64,000 nt of DNA. Origin: Candidatus Heimdallarchaeota archaeon (lineage in GTDB: Archaea; Asgardarchaeota; Heimdallarchaeia; Hodarchaeales; Hodarchaeaceae). The stretch is from contig RDOB01000005.1 of assembly GCA_011364965.1 (NCBI GenBank), positions 1 to 64,000 of the forward strand. The letters are read 5' to 3'. Below are positions 54,942 to 63,418 of the stretch, one piece after another. The notes under the pieces are model-generated. The model saw only the letters and a program-made list of their open reading frames with translations, was not told the DNA's origin and made no database searches. The first letter of the stretch is position 1, and each line of letters starts with the position of its first letter. Position numbers and translations under genes: made by a program.

Positions 54942-55562
54942 TTGACACATATTACGGCCTATCAAGTTCAACAAGATGGAAATTGGGATCCAGTGAGTTT
55001 TTCTCAGAATGACCTTAGAGCTAGAGAGGTCTTCATCCTTGTGAACGAGGAAAGAAAAGAACTTTGGATTTGGATTGGCGATGGAGCTGATGTTCGAACC
55101 CGTTTTATCTCAAGTAATGTAGCAGCTGAAATTCGACGCTTATATGGTCTAACACTGCGTGTCCGGTCTGCAGATCAGAATTATGAACCTCAAGATTTTT
55201 GGAATTGCCTTGCTGAAATCCCCAAGGAGGGCTTGGGACCAGAAGTGAGTTCAGCTACCCCGAAATTATATTCTACTTTGACAACCGCGTCGAGAAAACC
55301 CCAAAAAGCTCCAACGAAGGAAAATAAGACGCCCACGTCCGCAAAACTAGACAAAAAAGTATCCTCTGAAAAACTAGAAGAAACTCCTTCTCCTTTAAAT
55401 GTAGCAAAATGTCCGAAATGTGTTGATGGATATCTTCTTCCTTATTCTCGAATAGTGAAAGTAACTGCAAGAAGATCAGAGATACTCCCGTATGCTTCCT
55501 GGCAATGCTCTTCTTGTGGATTTTCTCCCCAAAATCCTGAGGAAGAAAGCGAGTATGAATAA
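54942..55562 (+). CDS. Single gelsolin-like domain fused to a zinc ribbon
   Basis: A 206-residue protein starting with TTG. Residues 5-95 form a gelsolin-type domain: FILVNEERKELWIWIGDGAD (31-50) is the typical strand pair ending in L-W-x-W-x-G, followed by the long helix with AAEIRRLYGL and the closing FWNCL. A Lys/Ser/Pro-rich linker (100-155) leads to a C4 zinc ribbon (C157, C160, C189, C192). Gelsolin domains bind actin and Ca2+ and are an Asgard/eukaryote hallmark; Asgard versions with one or two domains exist. The zinc ribbon suggests a nucleic-acid or protein adaptor role. I infer actin regulation from family knowledge only. Confidence 0.8.
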   Translation: MTHITAYQVQQDGNWDPVSFSQNDLRAREVFILVNEERKELWIWIGDGADVRTRFISSNVAAEIRRLYGLTLRVRSADQNYEPQDFWNCLAEIPKEGLGPEVSSATPKLYSTLTTASRKPQKAPTKENKTPTSAKLDKKVSSEKLEETPSPLNVAKCPKCVDGYLLPYSRIVKVTARRSEILPYASWQCSSCGFSPQNPEEESEYE

Positions 55563-55575
55563 TATTTCCGATTTA

Positions 55576-56235
55576 CTACTCTTTAGATGTTTTTAATAAC
55601 TCATCAAGCTGCTTACGCTTTTCTTCTGGCATCTCTTCCATAGCTTTTTGTTGTTGTTCTAGTAAGTTTTGCATAAATAAAGAATATAACAACGGTAAGG
55701 TCATTTGATTTTCTAGCCTAGCTTCCCAGTCCATTCGTGCCCAATCACGGTCTTGAATGAGTTTTTCTTTTGTCATTGTGCCATTTCCGAGACCAGGAAC
55801 GCTTTTATCTTTTATATAGTAATTCTGTCCGTTGTAACCTAGAGGAAAAGCTTTACATTCATGAGGCATCGAATGGTATATATTACATAATTTATTTTCA
55901 TTATCATACATTGGACATCCCTTTTCTTGTCCCACCAGACCCAGAGCTAACAATTCCTGAGGTTTATCTCCCTCTTTTCTTTGAATTGTGCGAAATTTAA
56001 GGTAAGGGAATACTGAATTAATAATACCTGAATGAGTCCAATTCCTAATATCTGATAAGGTTACTGGAACAATTTCTCGCTTTTCGCAACATTGGCCGCA
56101 CTTCGTGCAGTTGAAAACATACTTCTTTTTTTGTTCTCCCTTCTCTTCAGATGTAGTAGATTCTTGAGTTTTTTCTTCTTTGTTGTTCGATTCTGCTTCT
56201 CTTATCTCTTCGGGATTTTTCTCATTATCAGTCAT
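55576..56235 (-). CDS. YkgJ-like Cys-cluster (Fe/Zn-chelating) protein
   Basis: A 219-residue protein. After a charged, disordered N-terminal 40 residues comes FNCTKCGQCC (C43, C46, C49, C50), then CPMY (C107), C117 in LCNIY and C127 in MPHECKAFP. This is the YkgJ/CxxCxxCC family pattern, usually read as Fe-S or zinc binding, with uncertain activity. The C-terminal 50 residues are a charged helix. It is convergent with the gelsolin-like gene. Confidence 0.82.
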   Translation of the reverse strand: MTDNEKNPEEIREAESNNKEEKTQESTTSEEKGEQKKKYVFNCTKCGQCCEKREIVPVTLSDIRNWTHSGIINSVFPYLKFRTIQRKEGDKPQELLALGLVGQEKGCPMYDNENKLCNIYHSMPHECKAFPLGYNGQNYYIKDKSVPGLGNGTMTKEKLIQDRDWARMDWEARLENQMTLPLLYSLFMQNLLEQQQKAMEEMPEEKRKQLDELLKTSKE

Positions 56236-56316
56236 ATGGGTACATCTCCATTGAGGCGGGAATTATTCATTATTTGATAGATTTTTCGAATTATATTCTC
56301 TTTCGTGGATTTCAAA

Positions 56317-57105
56317 TTACATGCTTTGTTTAGCAATAAGAGCTGCTGTTGCTCCTGCATTTATACCATTATCAATATTGACTACAACTAGTCCTGGGGA
56401 ACAGCTCTGAAGCATTGTCATCAAGGCTCCTACACCTTTTCCTCCGTATCCGTATCCTGTGGAAGAAGGGACGCCAATAACTGGTATATCAACAAGTCCT
56501 GAAACAATGGTTGGCAAGGCGCCTTCCATTCCAGCAATAACTACGATCGCACTTACTTTTTCAGTTATCATTTTTTTTAGCGGATTGAATAAACGATGAA
56601 CTCCTGCAACTCCGACATCATTAAACTGGACAACAGAAACTCCCATTAGCTTTGATATACCTTTTACTTCTTCTGCGATTGGAATATCCGATGTTCCTGC
56701 AGTTAAAAGACCGATTTTCTTTTCTGACATTGGAAATATATGACCTTTATTCGCAATTATTACAGTATATGGTTCAAATTTAGGAGCAATATGTAAATCA
56801 TATTTTTCGATTGGGAGATTGTTTTTAATCGCTTCGATATGTTCAGATAAAACACGTGAGAGTAGAACTGCAGGTTCTGTTGTTAATACTCTATTCACTA
56901 TATTTATTACAGTATTCGGAGGCTTTTTTTCTGCATATATGACTTCAGGAATACCTTTTCGAACAGATCGTGCAATATCGACTTGTGCTTCTTCCTCGAC
57001 GAATTCAAGTCTGAAAAGCCTCAGTTCTAACTTAGCTTCATCAAAACTAATTTTTCCTTCTTCGAGGTCTCTTAGGATTGATTCTAAATCACGCATTTTA
57101 CTCAT
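56317..57105 (-). CDS. larB: LarB, P2CMN synthase of nickel-pincer cofactor pathway
   Basis: A 262-residue protein with the AIR-carboxylase (PurE-like) domain of LarB, which carboxylates and hydrolyses nicotinic acid adenine dinucleotide to pyridinium-3,5-biscarboxylic acid mononucleotide. Signatures are GLLTAGTSDIPIAEE, DVGVAGVHRL, VIAGMEGALPTIVSGLVD and VPSSTGYGYGG, with NIDNGINAGATAA at the C-terminus. It overlaps the larC end by 8 bases and follows it in the operon. LarE and a LarA-type enzyme are not in the window. Confidence 0.93.
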   Translation of the reverse strand: MSKMRDLESILRDLEEGKISFDEAKLELRLFRLEFVEEEAQVDIARSVRKGIPEVIYAEKKPPNTVINIVNRVLTTEPAVLLSRVLSEHIEAIKNNLPIEKYDLHIAPKFEPYTVIIANKGHIFPMSEKKIGLLTAGTSDIPIAEEVKGISKLMGVSVVQFNDVGVAGVHRLFNPLKKMITEKVSAIVVIAGMEGALPTIVSGLVDIPVIGVPSSTGYGYGGKGVGALMTMLQSCSPGLVVVNIDNGINAGATAALIAKQSM

Positions 57106-58330
57106 CTCTATTACTAAGCTCAGAATAGATTAATTTCCTTGCCTCTTTTAATGTAAGCTTTTTTTTCTTGGCGATTCGTTTGATATCTTCGTATTCTACC
57201 TTTTCAGAGACAACATTCTTCCCTAAAAGGCCTAGTTTAAGATGAATCATTTCAGTTTTATTATCAATACTAACTGATTTTTTTTGGATGTCTCGGGGGA
57301 TTACATGTCGTGAACTAGTTGAAATCCTAATACCTAAAGTTCCAAGTTCTTCAACAAGCGTCCTGATTACTTTTTCAGCATTTTCGGGTAATACAATTGC
57401 TTTTATCAAAAAACCAGGCCGATTTTTCTTTGTTATGGTATTCACAATTGAGAGATCCAAAACTAGCTGTTTGTCATATAAAAGCTCGAATAAATATCCA
57501 AGTATCTCCCCATCAACATCATCTACGTTTGTTTCAATTATCTTTACTTCATCATGAATGAAAGATTCAGGAGGTTCCCCAATTAGTACTCGTAAACCTG
57601 AAACACCTTTATTATCAAAATATTTAGTTCCATAACTTAACCCAGATTGTTTTATTCGCATTATCGGTAAAAAAAGTTCAGATTTGCTATTTAATGTCGA
57701 TAGAATAGCAGCTCCTGTCGGAGTGAACAATTCATTCTCAATTGGACCTCCTTTAACATATAAATTGCTTTTTTTGAGAATCGAGATCGTCGCTGGTGTA
57801 GGAACTCCAGTTGCACCATGTGAAATTGTTATCGTCCCTCCTCCTACAGCTATTGGTAGAATTATTGTCTTAAATTTCACAAGGTCTAATTCTTGATAAA
57901 GATATGCGAAGCCTAATAGATCGAACATTGTATCTAAAGTCGCAAGTTCATGCAGATGAAGAGTAGAATTTTCGTTTTTAATATTGTGTACTTCTTTTTC
58001 GGCCTCTACAATGCAATTAAAGGCGGTTTCGGCGAGAGATTGACTATATGAATTAAGAGATAATTTCTGACTGAGTTCAGGGATAAATTCCTTTAATTTC
58101 TCAATAGAAAACCTTTTTTTAGCCTCTGTAATCATTTGTATTCCAGAAATGCCATTTTTTTCAACCAAATGCCATTCACAATTAAAATCTGGGTCTAATC
58201 TTGAAAGATGTTCATTAAAGGTATTACAAAAGTTATCACGAAAAGACATATTTTTAAAATTCAAAAAAGCAGCGATTAACATATCGCCTGCGACTCCTGA
58301 GGAGCTAGCGTCAATGACTAAAAAAGACAT
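57098..58330 (-). CDS. larC: LarC, nickel insertion protein
   Basis: A 410-residue LarC, which uses CTP to insert nickel into pyridinium-3,5-bisthiocarboxylate mononucleotide, completing the nickel-pincer cofactor. Signatures are FLVIDASSSGVAGDMLIAAF at the start, HLHELATLDTMFDLLGFAY, and SHGATGVPTPATISIL then FTPTGAAIL. ETNVDDVDGEILGYL begins the C-terminal domain. A GGGGAT ribosome-binding site lies just upstream of the ATG. It is the first gene of larC-larB. Confidence 0.92.
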   Translation of the reverse strand: MSFLVIDASSSGVAGDMLIAAFLNFKNMSFRDNFCNTFNEHLSRLDPDFNCEWHLVEKNGISGIQMITEAKKRFSIEKLKEFIPELSQKLSLNSYSQSLAETAFNCIVEAEKEVHNIKNENSTLHLHELATLDTMFDLLGFAYLYQELDLVKFKTIILPIAVGGGTITISHGATGVPTPATISILKKSNLYVKGGPIENELFTPTGAAILSTLNSKSELFLPIMRIKQSGLSYGTKYFDNKGVSGLRVLIGEPPESFIHDEVKIIETNVDDVDGEILGYLFELLYDKQLVLDLSIVNTITKKNRPGFLIKAIVLPENAEKVIRTLVEELGTLGIRISTSSRHVIPRDIQKKSVSIDNKTEMIHLKLGLLGKNVVSEKVEYEDIKRIAKKKKLTLKEARKLIYSELSNRDE

Positions 58331-58511
58331 ATGATAATCCCCTAATATAAGTTAGTTTTACGTCAGAATATCAATATTTATTATAGATCATGTTATAAAC
58401 ATTAAATGTTAATTTACTTTCAATATAAATGGGTTATTGATACGAATAAGTTAAAAAAACTGTAATTCTTTTATTAAGACATTATACAGGGATTAGAAGA
58501 GGAAGAAATAT

Positions 58512-59240
58512 TTGATTGGTATTAACATTATAACTAAGGAAGGATTACTCCTCTTCTCTCATTTCTTCATACCAGCTTTCTCTGATGTTGATGAAGACTT
58601 GCGTGCCGGATTGATGACTGCAGTTTTAAATGCAATGAAGGAAACACAGGGAGATAAAGGGATTAAAGTTATTGATCAGGGTGGTTACTTCGTTCATATT
58701 GTAGAAGGGAAATTGACATATGGTTTGCTTTTTTCTCAAGAGAATGCTCAAACAGAATACAGATTTGCTGATTCCATCGTTAAACGATTTGAAGCCCTTT
58801 TTGGCGATCGCGTAGCTAATCAAGTATCTTTTGTTGAAACAGAATTTACGGAATTCTCAAAATATGTTAAGACAGAATACAACAAATTAATGCAAATTGA
58901 TGTTGTTGCTCTCTCAGAAATGATAGCAACTATGAATTCCTCCTTCTTTACGGACTATATTATCTTAGAAAAGCCGAATCTGCATCAAGTTTTTACTACA
59001 ACGTCTTCTTATCCTGATATTCATCCCTATGCAAATCAAATTGGAACGATGTGTAAAAATCTTGTTGAATCGAGTATAGAGATCGGTCAGGAAGTTACTC
59101 AAATACAATTTAATCTTGGGGGGAAATATCTAGTTATTGTTGAACGATTCAGAAAATACCTCGTTATTTTGATTATTCTACGTAAAGATCATGAAAAAGC
59201 GTTAAAGGAGATTCTACGGATACGGAATAAAATTACTTAA
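58512..59240 (+). CDS. Longin/roadblock-like protein
   Basis: A 242-residue cytosolic protein, TTG start with an AGAGGAAGAA purine tract before it. Residues 1-130 look longin-like: INIITKEGLLLFSHFF, a helix with DLRAGLMTAVLNAMKETQG, then two strands (YFVHIVEGKLTYGLLFS). The second half (about 155-242) has a roadblock-like layout: TDYIILEKPNLHQVFTTT, a helix with YANQIGTMCKNLVES, then two strands (KYLVIVERFRKYLVILIIL) and a helix. Such modules regulate small GTPases. It is a clear paralogue of the convergent next gene and their ends overlap by 4 bases. Confidence 0.72.
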   Translation: MIGINIITKEGLLLFSHFFIPAFSDVDEDLRAGLMTAVLNAMKETQGDKGIKVIDQGGYFVHIVEGKLTYGLLFSQENAQTEYRFADSIVKRFEALFGDRVANQVSFVETEFTEFSKYVKTEYNKLMQIDVVALSEMIATMNSSFFTDYIILEKPNLHQVFTTTSSYPDIHPYANQIGTMCKNLVESSIEIGQEVTQIQFNLGGKYLVIVERFRKYLVILIILRKDHEKALKEILRIRNKIT

Positions 59241-59980
59241 GTTTGACATACTTCCATGATATTTTTCTGAATCCGTACAAGTTCTTTTTTCACTATATCC
59301 TTTTTGGATTGATTTTCTGGTAGAATTACTACGACGGAATGTGAGGCGGCTACTATTGCATGAAGATGGATTTCTTCAAAACTAATATCACTCAATATGT
59401 GCTCCTGGTTGATTTTTGAACCGAATTCAACTATTCCTCTAAAGATTTGAGTTAATTGATTTGCATATGAACTGATAACTGGATCAACAACACTCATGAA
59501 TACAGGATTAAAAAATTTGTCTTCATATATTATATAATCAGAAATAGAGGAGCGTTGCATTATCTCTAGGATTTTACCCACTTTAGAAATATCAATATTT
59601 AATAAAGCAGAATATTCCTTAGTTACAACTTCTCTAAAGTCTTCAAAATCTTTACGATTGAAAATTATTCCTTTGTGAAGTTCATATGTGTACATTAATT
59701 CGAATCTCAACACAATTTTGCGGATAAATCCATGAAGGGTAGGATCATCTTTAGTAGTTGTTAAAATCCCATATGTTAGAACTCCTTCATAAAGCACTAA
59801 ATGGTAATCTTTATGCTTAATAGAGCTGATTGATTCTCCTTGTGTTTCACGAAGTACATTTAATACTGCAGTGAGAAGCCCTGCTCGCATATCCCTATCT
59901 TCTTCTTGTAAATTAACTCCTGAGAATGGATGAGAAAAAACCAGAATTCCATTCTTCGTGATGATGTTTAATTCGAGCAC
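59237..59980 (-). CDS. Longin/roadblock-like protein, paralogue
   Basis: A 247-residue protein starting with GTG. It shares the layout and many residues with the convergent 58512 gene: LNIITKNGILVFSHPF, DMRAGLLTAVLNVLRETQG, LYEGVLTYGIL and SDYIIYEDKFFNPVF. A heterodimer like Mgl/Ragulator-type roadblock pairs is possible. The two genes lie tail to tail, as after an inverted duplication. Confidence 0.72.
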   Translation of the reverse strand: MLELNIITKNGILVFSHPFSGVNLQEEDRDMRAGLLTAVLNVLRETQGESISSIKHKDYHLVLYEGVLTYGILTTTKDDPTLHGFIRKIVLRFELMYTYELHKGIIFNRKDFEDFREVVTKEYSALLNIDISKVGKILEIMQRSSISDYIIYEDKFFNPVFMSVVDPVISSYANQLTQIFRGIVEFGSKINQEHILSDISFEEIHLHAIVAASHSVVVILPENQSKKDIVKKELVRIQKNIMEVCQT

Positions 59981-60269
59981 AATTATTTACCCTCTGCGAG
60001 AAGGTGGATATCAGGGATATAAATAGTGTAACTTTCAGAAAGTGGTGTGTGTTCAGTAATAGTACCATGGGATTAATGAGTCAAAACCTTTCTCAAATTA
60101 CAATATATCTCTCGATTTATTGTATCTTAAAGATTTCAGAATATATCAAATTGATTTTTAATGTAAAATTGCTTCAATTTTTGTTTTAATGTATCTTAAG
60201 GGTCTTTAATCCGACTTTTCACACATAAACCGCATTAATTTTGTATTGAATAAAAACTTACTAAATATC

Positions 60270-60932
60270 TCATATTTTTTCAAGAAATCCAATCCGTTGT
60301 CCATCTGTATTCCATTGTGTAGCTCTAATCAAGAATAAAAGGGAATAAATCACAATGGTCATAACAATCAAAAAAATAAACAGGTGAGGTTCAGAATTAA
60401 TCGGATTCAATTCTTCGTGGTAGGGAAAAAGTGGAAGAGTAGGTAATCCAAAAGGATTGAAGTAATCAAAAAACCAATCAGTAATTATTATAGAACTTCC
60501 AATCGCATAATTGGGTAAATCTAGATCCATGAAGAGCAGAATGATTAATGCTTCTGAAAACTCGAAAGTATGGGCTGCTAATGAAACTATACTGAAAAAA
60601 GAAGGCATCACAGTAAAAACTACAAGATATTGAAAAAATACTTTGACTAAACCAATGAAAGTGACAATATTTAGAATTTGTATATTTCTTTTTAAGCCTA
60701 ATGTTACAAATAAAAATATTCCGAAGAGAATGGCAAAAGTATACGAATCGGGTATGAAAATCCATTGAAGAGGATGATAATACTCAAATTGCCAGAAATA
60801 TAGGTAAAAATAAAACAGGGGAATCACAGTATTTATTAAAATCCAAATAAACAGAATAAACGGATTCAAATTCAATAGAAAAGAGCGAATTTCTTCCTGA
60901 TTTATTTTCTTCAGCATGAAATTACCTTCCAT
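60270..60932 (-). CDS. Polytopic membrane protein, DUF1405-like
   Basis: A 220-residue protein with about six helices. A segment WIFIPDSYTFAILFGIFLF resembles the PDSP...F region of DUF1405 (YpjA) proteins, and LVKVFFQYLVVFT resembles the following K...W helix. Function is unknown. A second in-frame ATG lies five codons in. Confidence 0.6.
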   Translation of the reverse strand: MEGNFMLKKINQEEIRSFLLNLNPFILFIWILINTVIPLFYFYLYFWQFEYYHPLQWIFIPDSYTFAILFGIFLFVTLGLKRNIQILNIVTFIGLVKVFFQYLVVFTVMPSFFSIVSLAAHTFEFSEALIILLFMDLDLPNYAIGSSIIITDWFFDYFNPFGLPTLPLFPYHEELNPINSEPHLFIFLIVMTIVIYSLLFLIRATQWNTDGQRIGFLEKI

Positions 60933-61020
60933 ATGGAATAAAGATAGTAACTAAGATTTTAAGAATCAATCTATTCATATACTTGAAAAGAGAAAAAAAA
61001 GAAATGAGTGTAAATTTCTT

Positions 61021-61875
61021 ATGCCTGAACTTCCTGAATTAGAAGCAATCAAAAGATATTTACTTGACGAGCTAGAGAACGTCAGAATTACCGAAATACA
61101 AACCCGACAACATACTGTTATTCGCTTCCCCACAGCACCCGAATTTAAAAGAATACTTCTAAATGCCTCCTTTGAAAATGTTGAGCGAATTGGTCGAATT
61201 TTGAAATTTAAATTAATGGGCGAATCAAGGAAATTATGTTTATACATAGATCATGGATTGACTGGACGATTAGGATGGGAATCTGATTATCAAAGAATAC
61301 CAACAAAAATAGTATTTAAATTAAGATTAGATAATGGTAAATGTTTAATTTATCATGATAGTCGTCTTCATGGCGCTATATGGTTATTTGAAGAATTTGA
61401 GGGTGTGATATGTAAAAATCCCCCCATAGTCAACCACTATGGCCCTGATATTCTCTCAATATCTGAGAAAGCATTCCTAATTAGGATTAAGAAGTTTAGA
61501 GCAGAAATAAAAAATGTGCTTACAAATCAGAGTTTTGTTACAGGAATTGGAAACGCATATTCTGACGAAATCCTCTTTGATGCCCAAATTCACCCTTTTA
61601 CAAAAAGAAATCAATTAAACGACCAAGAAATAAAACGAATTTACCATTCATCCCTAAAAATTCTTAAAACTGGATCTGATTTCATATTCAAATCCTTAAA
61701 AACAATAAATAAATTGGATAATGAATCTAGCTGGCGTAAAAACCTTTTTAAGGTGCATTTACGTGAAAACCAACCCTGTCATTCCTGCAATAAGAAACTT
61801 TCCACAATCAAAACCAAGAGAGTAACGAATTTTTGTCGGGAGTGCCAACCTTCAAAGAATAAGAATTTCTTCTAA
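61021..61875 (+). CDS. Fpg/Nei-family DNA glycosylase
   Basis: A 284-residue bifunctional glycosylase/AP lyase that removes oxidised bases. MPELPE is the classic N-terminus, with P2 as nucleophile (after Met removal) and E3 as acid. Other features are GLTGRLGW, the H2TH motif GIGNAYSDEILFDAQIHP and a C-terminal zinc finger (CHSC...CREC). Fpg/Nei proteins are common in bacteria and rare in archaea, so an old transfer from bacteria is likely. AT content is like its neighbours. Confidence 0.92.
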   Translation: MPELPELEAIKRYLLDELENVRITEIQTRQHTVIRFPTAPEFKRILLNASFENVERIGRILKFKLMGESRKLCLYIDHGLTGRLGWESDYQRIPTKIVFKLRLDNGKCLIYHDSRLHGAIWLFEEFEGVICKNPPIVNHYGPDILSISEKAFLIRIKKFRAEIKNVLTNQSFVTGIGNAYSDEILFDAQIHPFTKRNQLNDQEIKRIYHSSLKILKTGSDFIFKSLKTINKLDNESSWRKNLFKVHLRENQPCHSCNKKLSTIKTKRVTNFCRECQPSKNKNFF

Positions 61876-62024
61876 AATTAAAAAATTTTAAAGAACTGAA
61901 TTAGTAGCTTAGTATAATGATTTAATACGGAATAACTAAGATCATACGATCTATTTCCATAAATAAAACCTTGAATTACTTGACCAAATCTTATATTTTC
62001 AACATTTTCCAGAAGGATTGAATT

Positions 62025-63407
62025 TTGCTAGATTATTTCTTCGAACCAAGGTCAGTAGCCATTATTGGGGCATCCTCTGACGAAACAAAATACGGAAGAC
62101 TGATCTTTAATCATTTTGTTGTGCCTTTTTACGGAAAAATTTTCCCAGTTAATCCCAAAGTTTCAGAAATCATGGGGATTAAATGCTACAAAAGTGTTTT
62201 TGAGATCCCCGTTGTTCCAGATTTAGCCATCGTAGTTCTTCCAACAAAATTGGCGATAAAAGCTGTTGAGGATTGCTCAAAACGGGGGATCTTAGGAATA
62301 GTATGTATAACTGCAGGATTTTCTGAAATAGGACGGTACGATCTGCAACAGGAGCTCCTCGCGGCATTGGGCGATTCTCGTTTAATAGGCCCTAATTGTT
62401 TGGGAATTATTGATACCCATGCCCATGTTAATACTCTTTTTCCAAATTTTGAACTACCAGAAAAAGGACATGTCTCTTTGATTTCACAGTCAGGATCTCT
62501 TGCCATCGATTTACTTTTAGCATTGCATCAGAATCGGATTGGATTGAGACGCTTTGTTTCTTATGGCAATGGAGCTGATTTAAATGAAACGGATTTTATT
62601 CAATATTTTGGACAGGATACTGATACGAATATTATCGGTGCATACATAGAAGGAGTAAAAGCTGGAAGGGAATTCATCAAGGTTTCCAAAGCTGTTGCTA
62701 GAAAGAAAGCGATCGTTGCATTGAAATTGCCATTAACAGAGGATGTTTCGATGGCTGCTAGGAGTCATACAGGAGCCATGGCTAGTAGGGTTGACATTTA
62801 CAAGGAAATTCTAAGTCAAGCTGGGATCATTCAATGTGATAGTACATCTCAGTTCATCAATTCGATAAAAGCTCTCTACAAACAACCTCCTGCTTTTGGA
62901 AACCAGATTGCACTTGTAACAAATACAGGGGGACCAGCAGCAATGGCTCTTTATCGAATGAATCGATATCCAATGGAACTAGCTCCGATATCGGAATATA
63001 CTGCTGGAAAAGCTTCAGAAATAATTCAAAAACATTTCGTGCAGACTTCTCTCTCCAAAGATAGAAATGGTATCCCCCTAGCTTTTGTGGATCTAACTGG
63101 TAGTGCTACAACTGAAGTGATAACCCAAATTTCAGAATTATTCTTGGAAGAGAAAGGAGTTTCAGGTTTAATAGTAGTTCCAAGATCCGATGCTCCTGTT
63201 GTTTCGAAAGATGCTCCAGCCCGAATTGCACTTTTGAAAAAGAAATTTCCAGATAAACCTATATTAGTATATAATCTGCCTGATCCTACTGTTAACTCTG
63301 AGTTTGAAAACTACGGAATACCTGTTTTTAAAACAGCGGAGGATGCAGTTGATGGAATGTACGCATTAGTTGAGCGAGGAAGAATTTTAAGAGAATATAT
63401 GTTCTAG
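62025..63407 (+). CDS. ADP-forming acyl-CoA synthetase, alpha subunit
   Basis: A 460-residue protein starting with TTG. It has the CoA-binding domain (PRSVAIIGASSDETKYG), two succinyl-CoA-synthetase-like flavodoxin domains (VSLISQSGSLAIDLL; LVTNTGGPAAMA) and the phospho-histidine H248 in RSHTGAMA. The reaction converts acyl-CoA, ADP and phosphate into acid, ATP and CoA, so it can make ATP from acetate-type or amino-acid-derived thioesters. The ATP-grasp beta subunit is not in view. Amino-acid fermentation would fit the AOR and GDH genes here (inference). Confidence 0.88.
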   Translation: MLDYFFEPRSVAIIGASSDETKYGRLIFNHFVVPFYGKIFPVNPKVSEIMGIKCYKSVFEIPVVPDLAIVVLPTKLAIKAVEDCSKRGILGIVCITAGFSEIGRYDLQQELLAALGDSRLIGPNCLGIIDTHAHVNTLFPNFELPEKGHVSLISQSGSLAIDLLLALHQNRIGLRRFVSYGNGADLNETDFIQYFGQDTDTNIIGAYIEGVKAGREFIKVSKAVARKKAIVALKLPLTEDVSMAARSHTGAMASRVDIYKEILSQAGIIQCDSTSQFINSIKALYKQPPAFGNQIALVTNTGGPAAMALYRMNRYPMELAPISEYTAGKASEIIQKHFVQTSLSKDRNGIPLAFVDLTGSATTEVITQISELFLEEKGVSGLIVVPRSDAPVVSKDAPARIALLKKKFPDKPILVYNLPDPTVNSEFENYGIPVFKTAEDAVDGMYALVERGRILREYMF

Positions 63408-63418
63408 GAGAGCAATTA

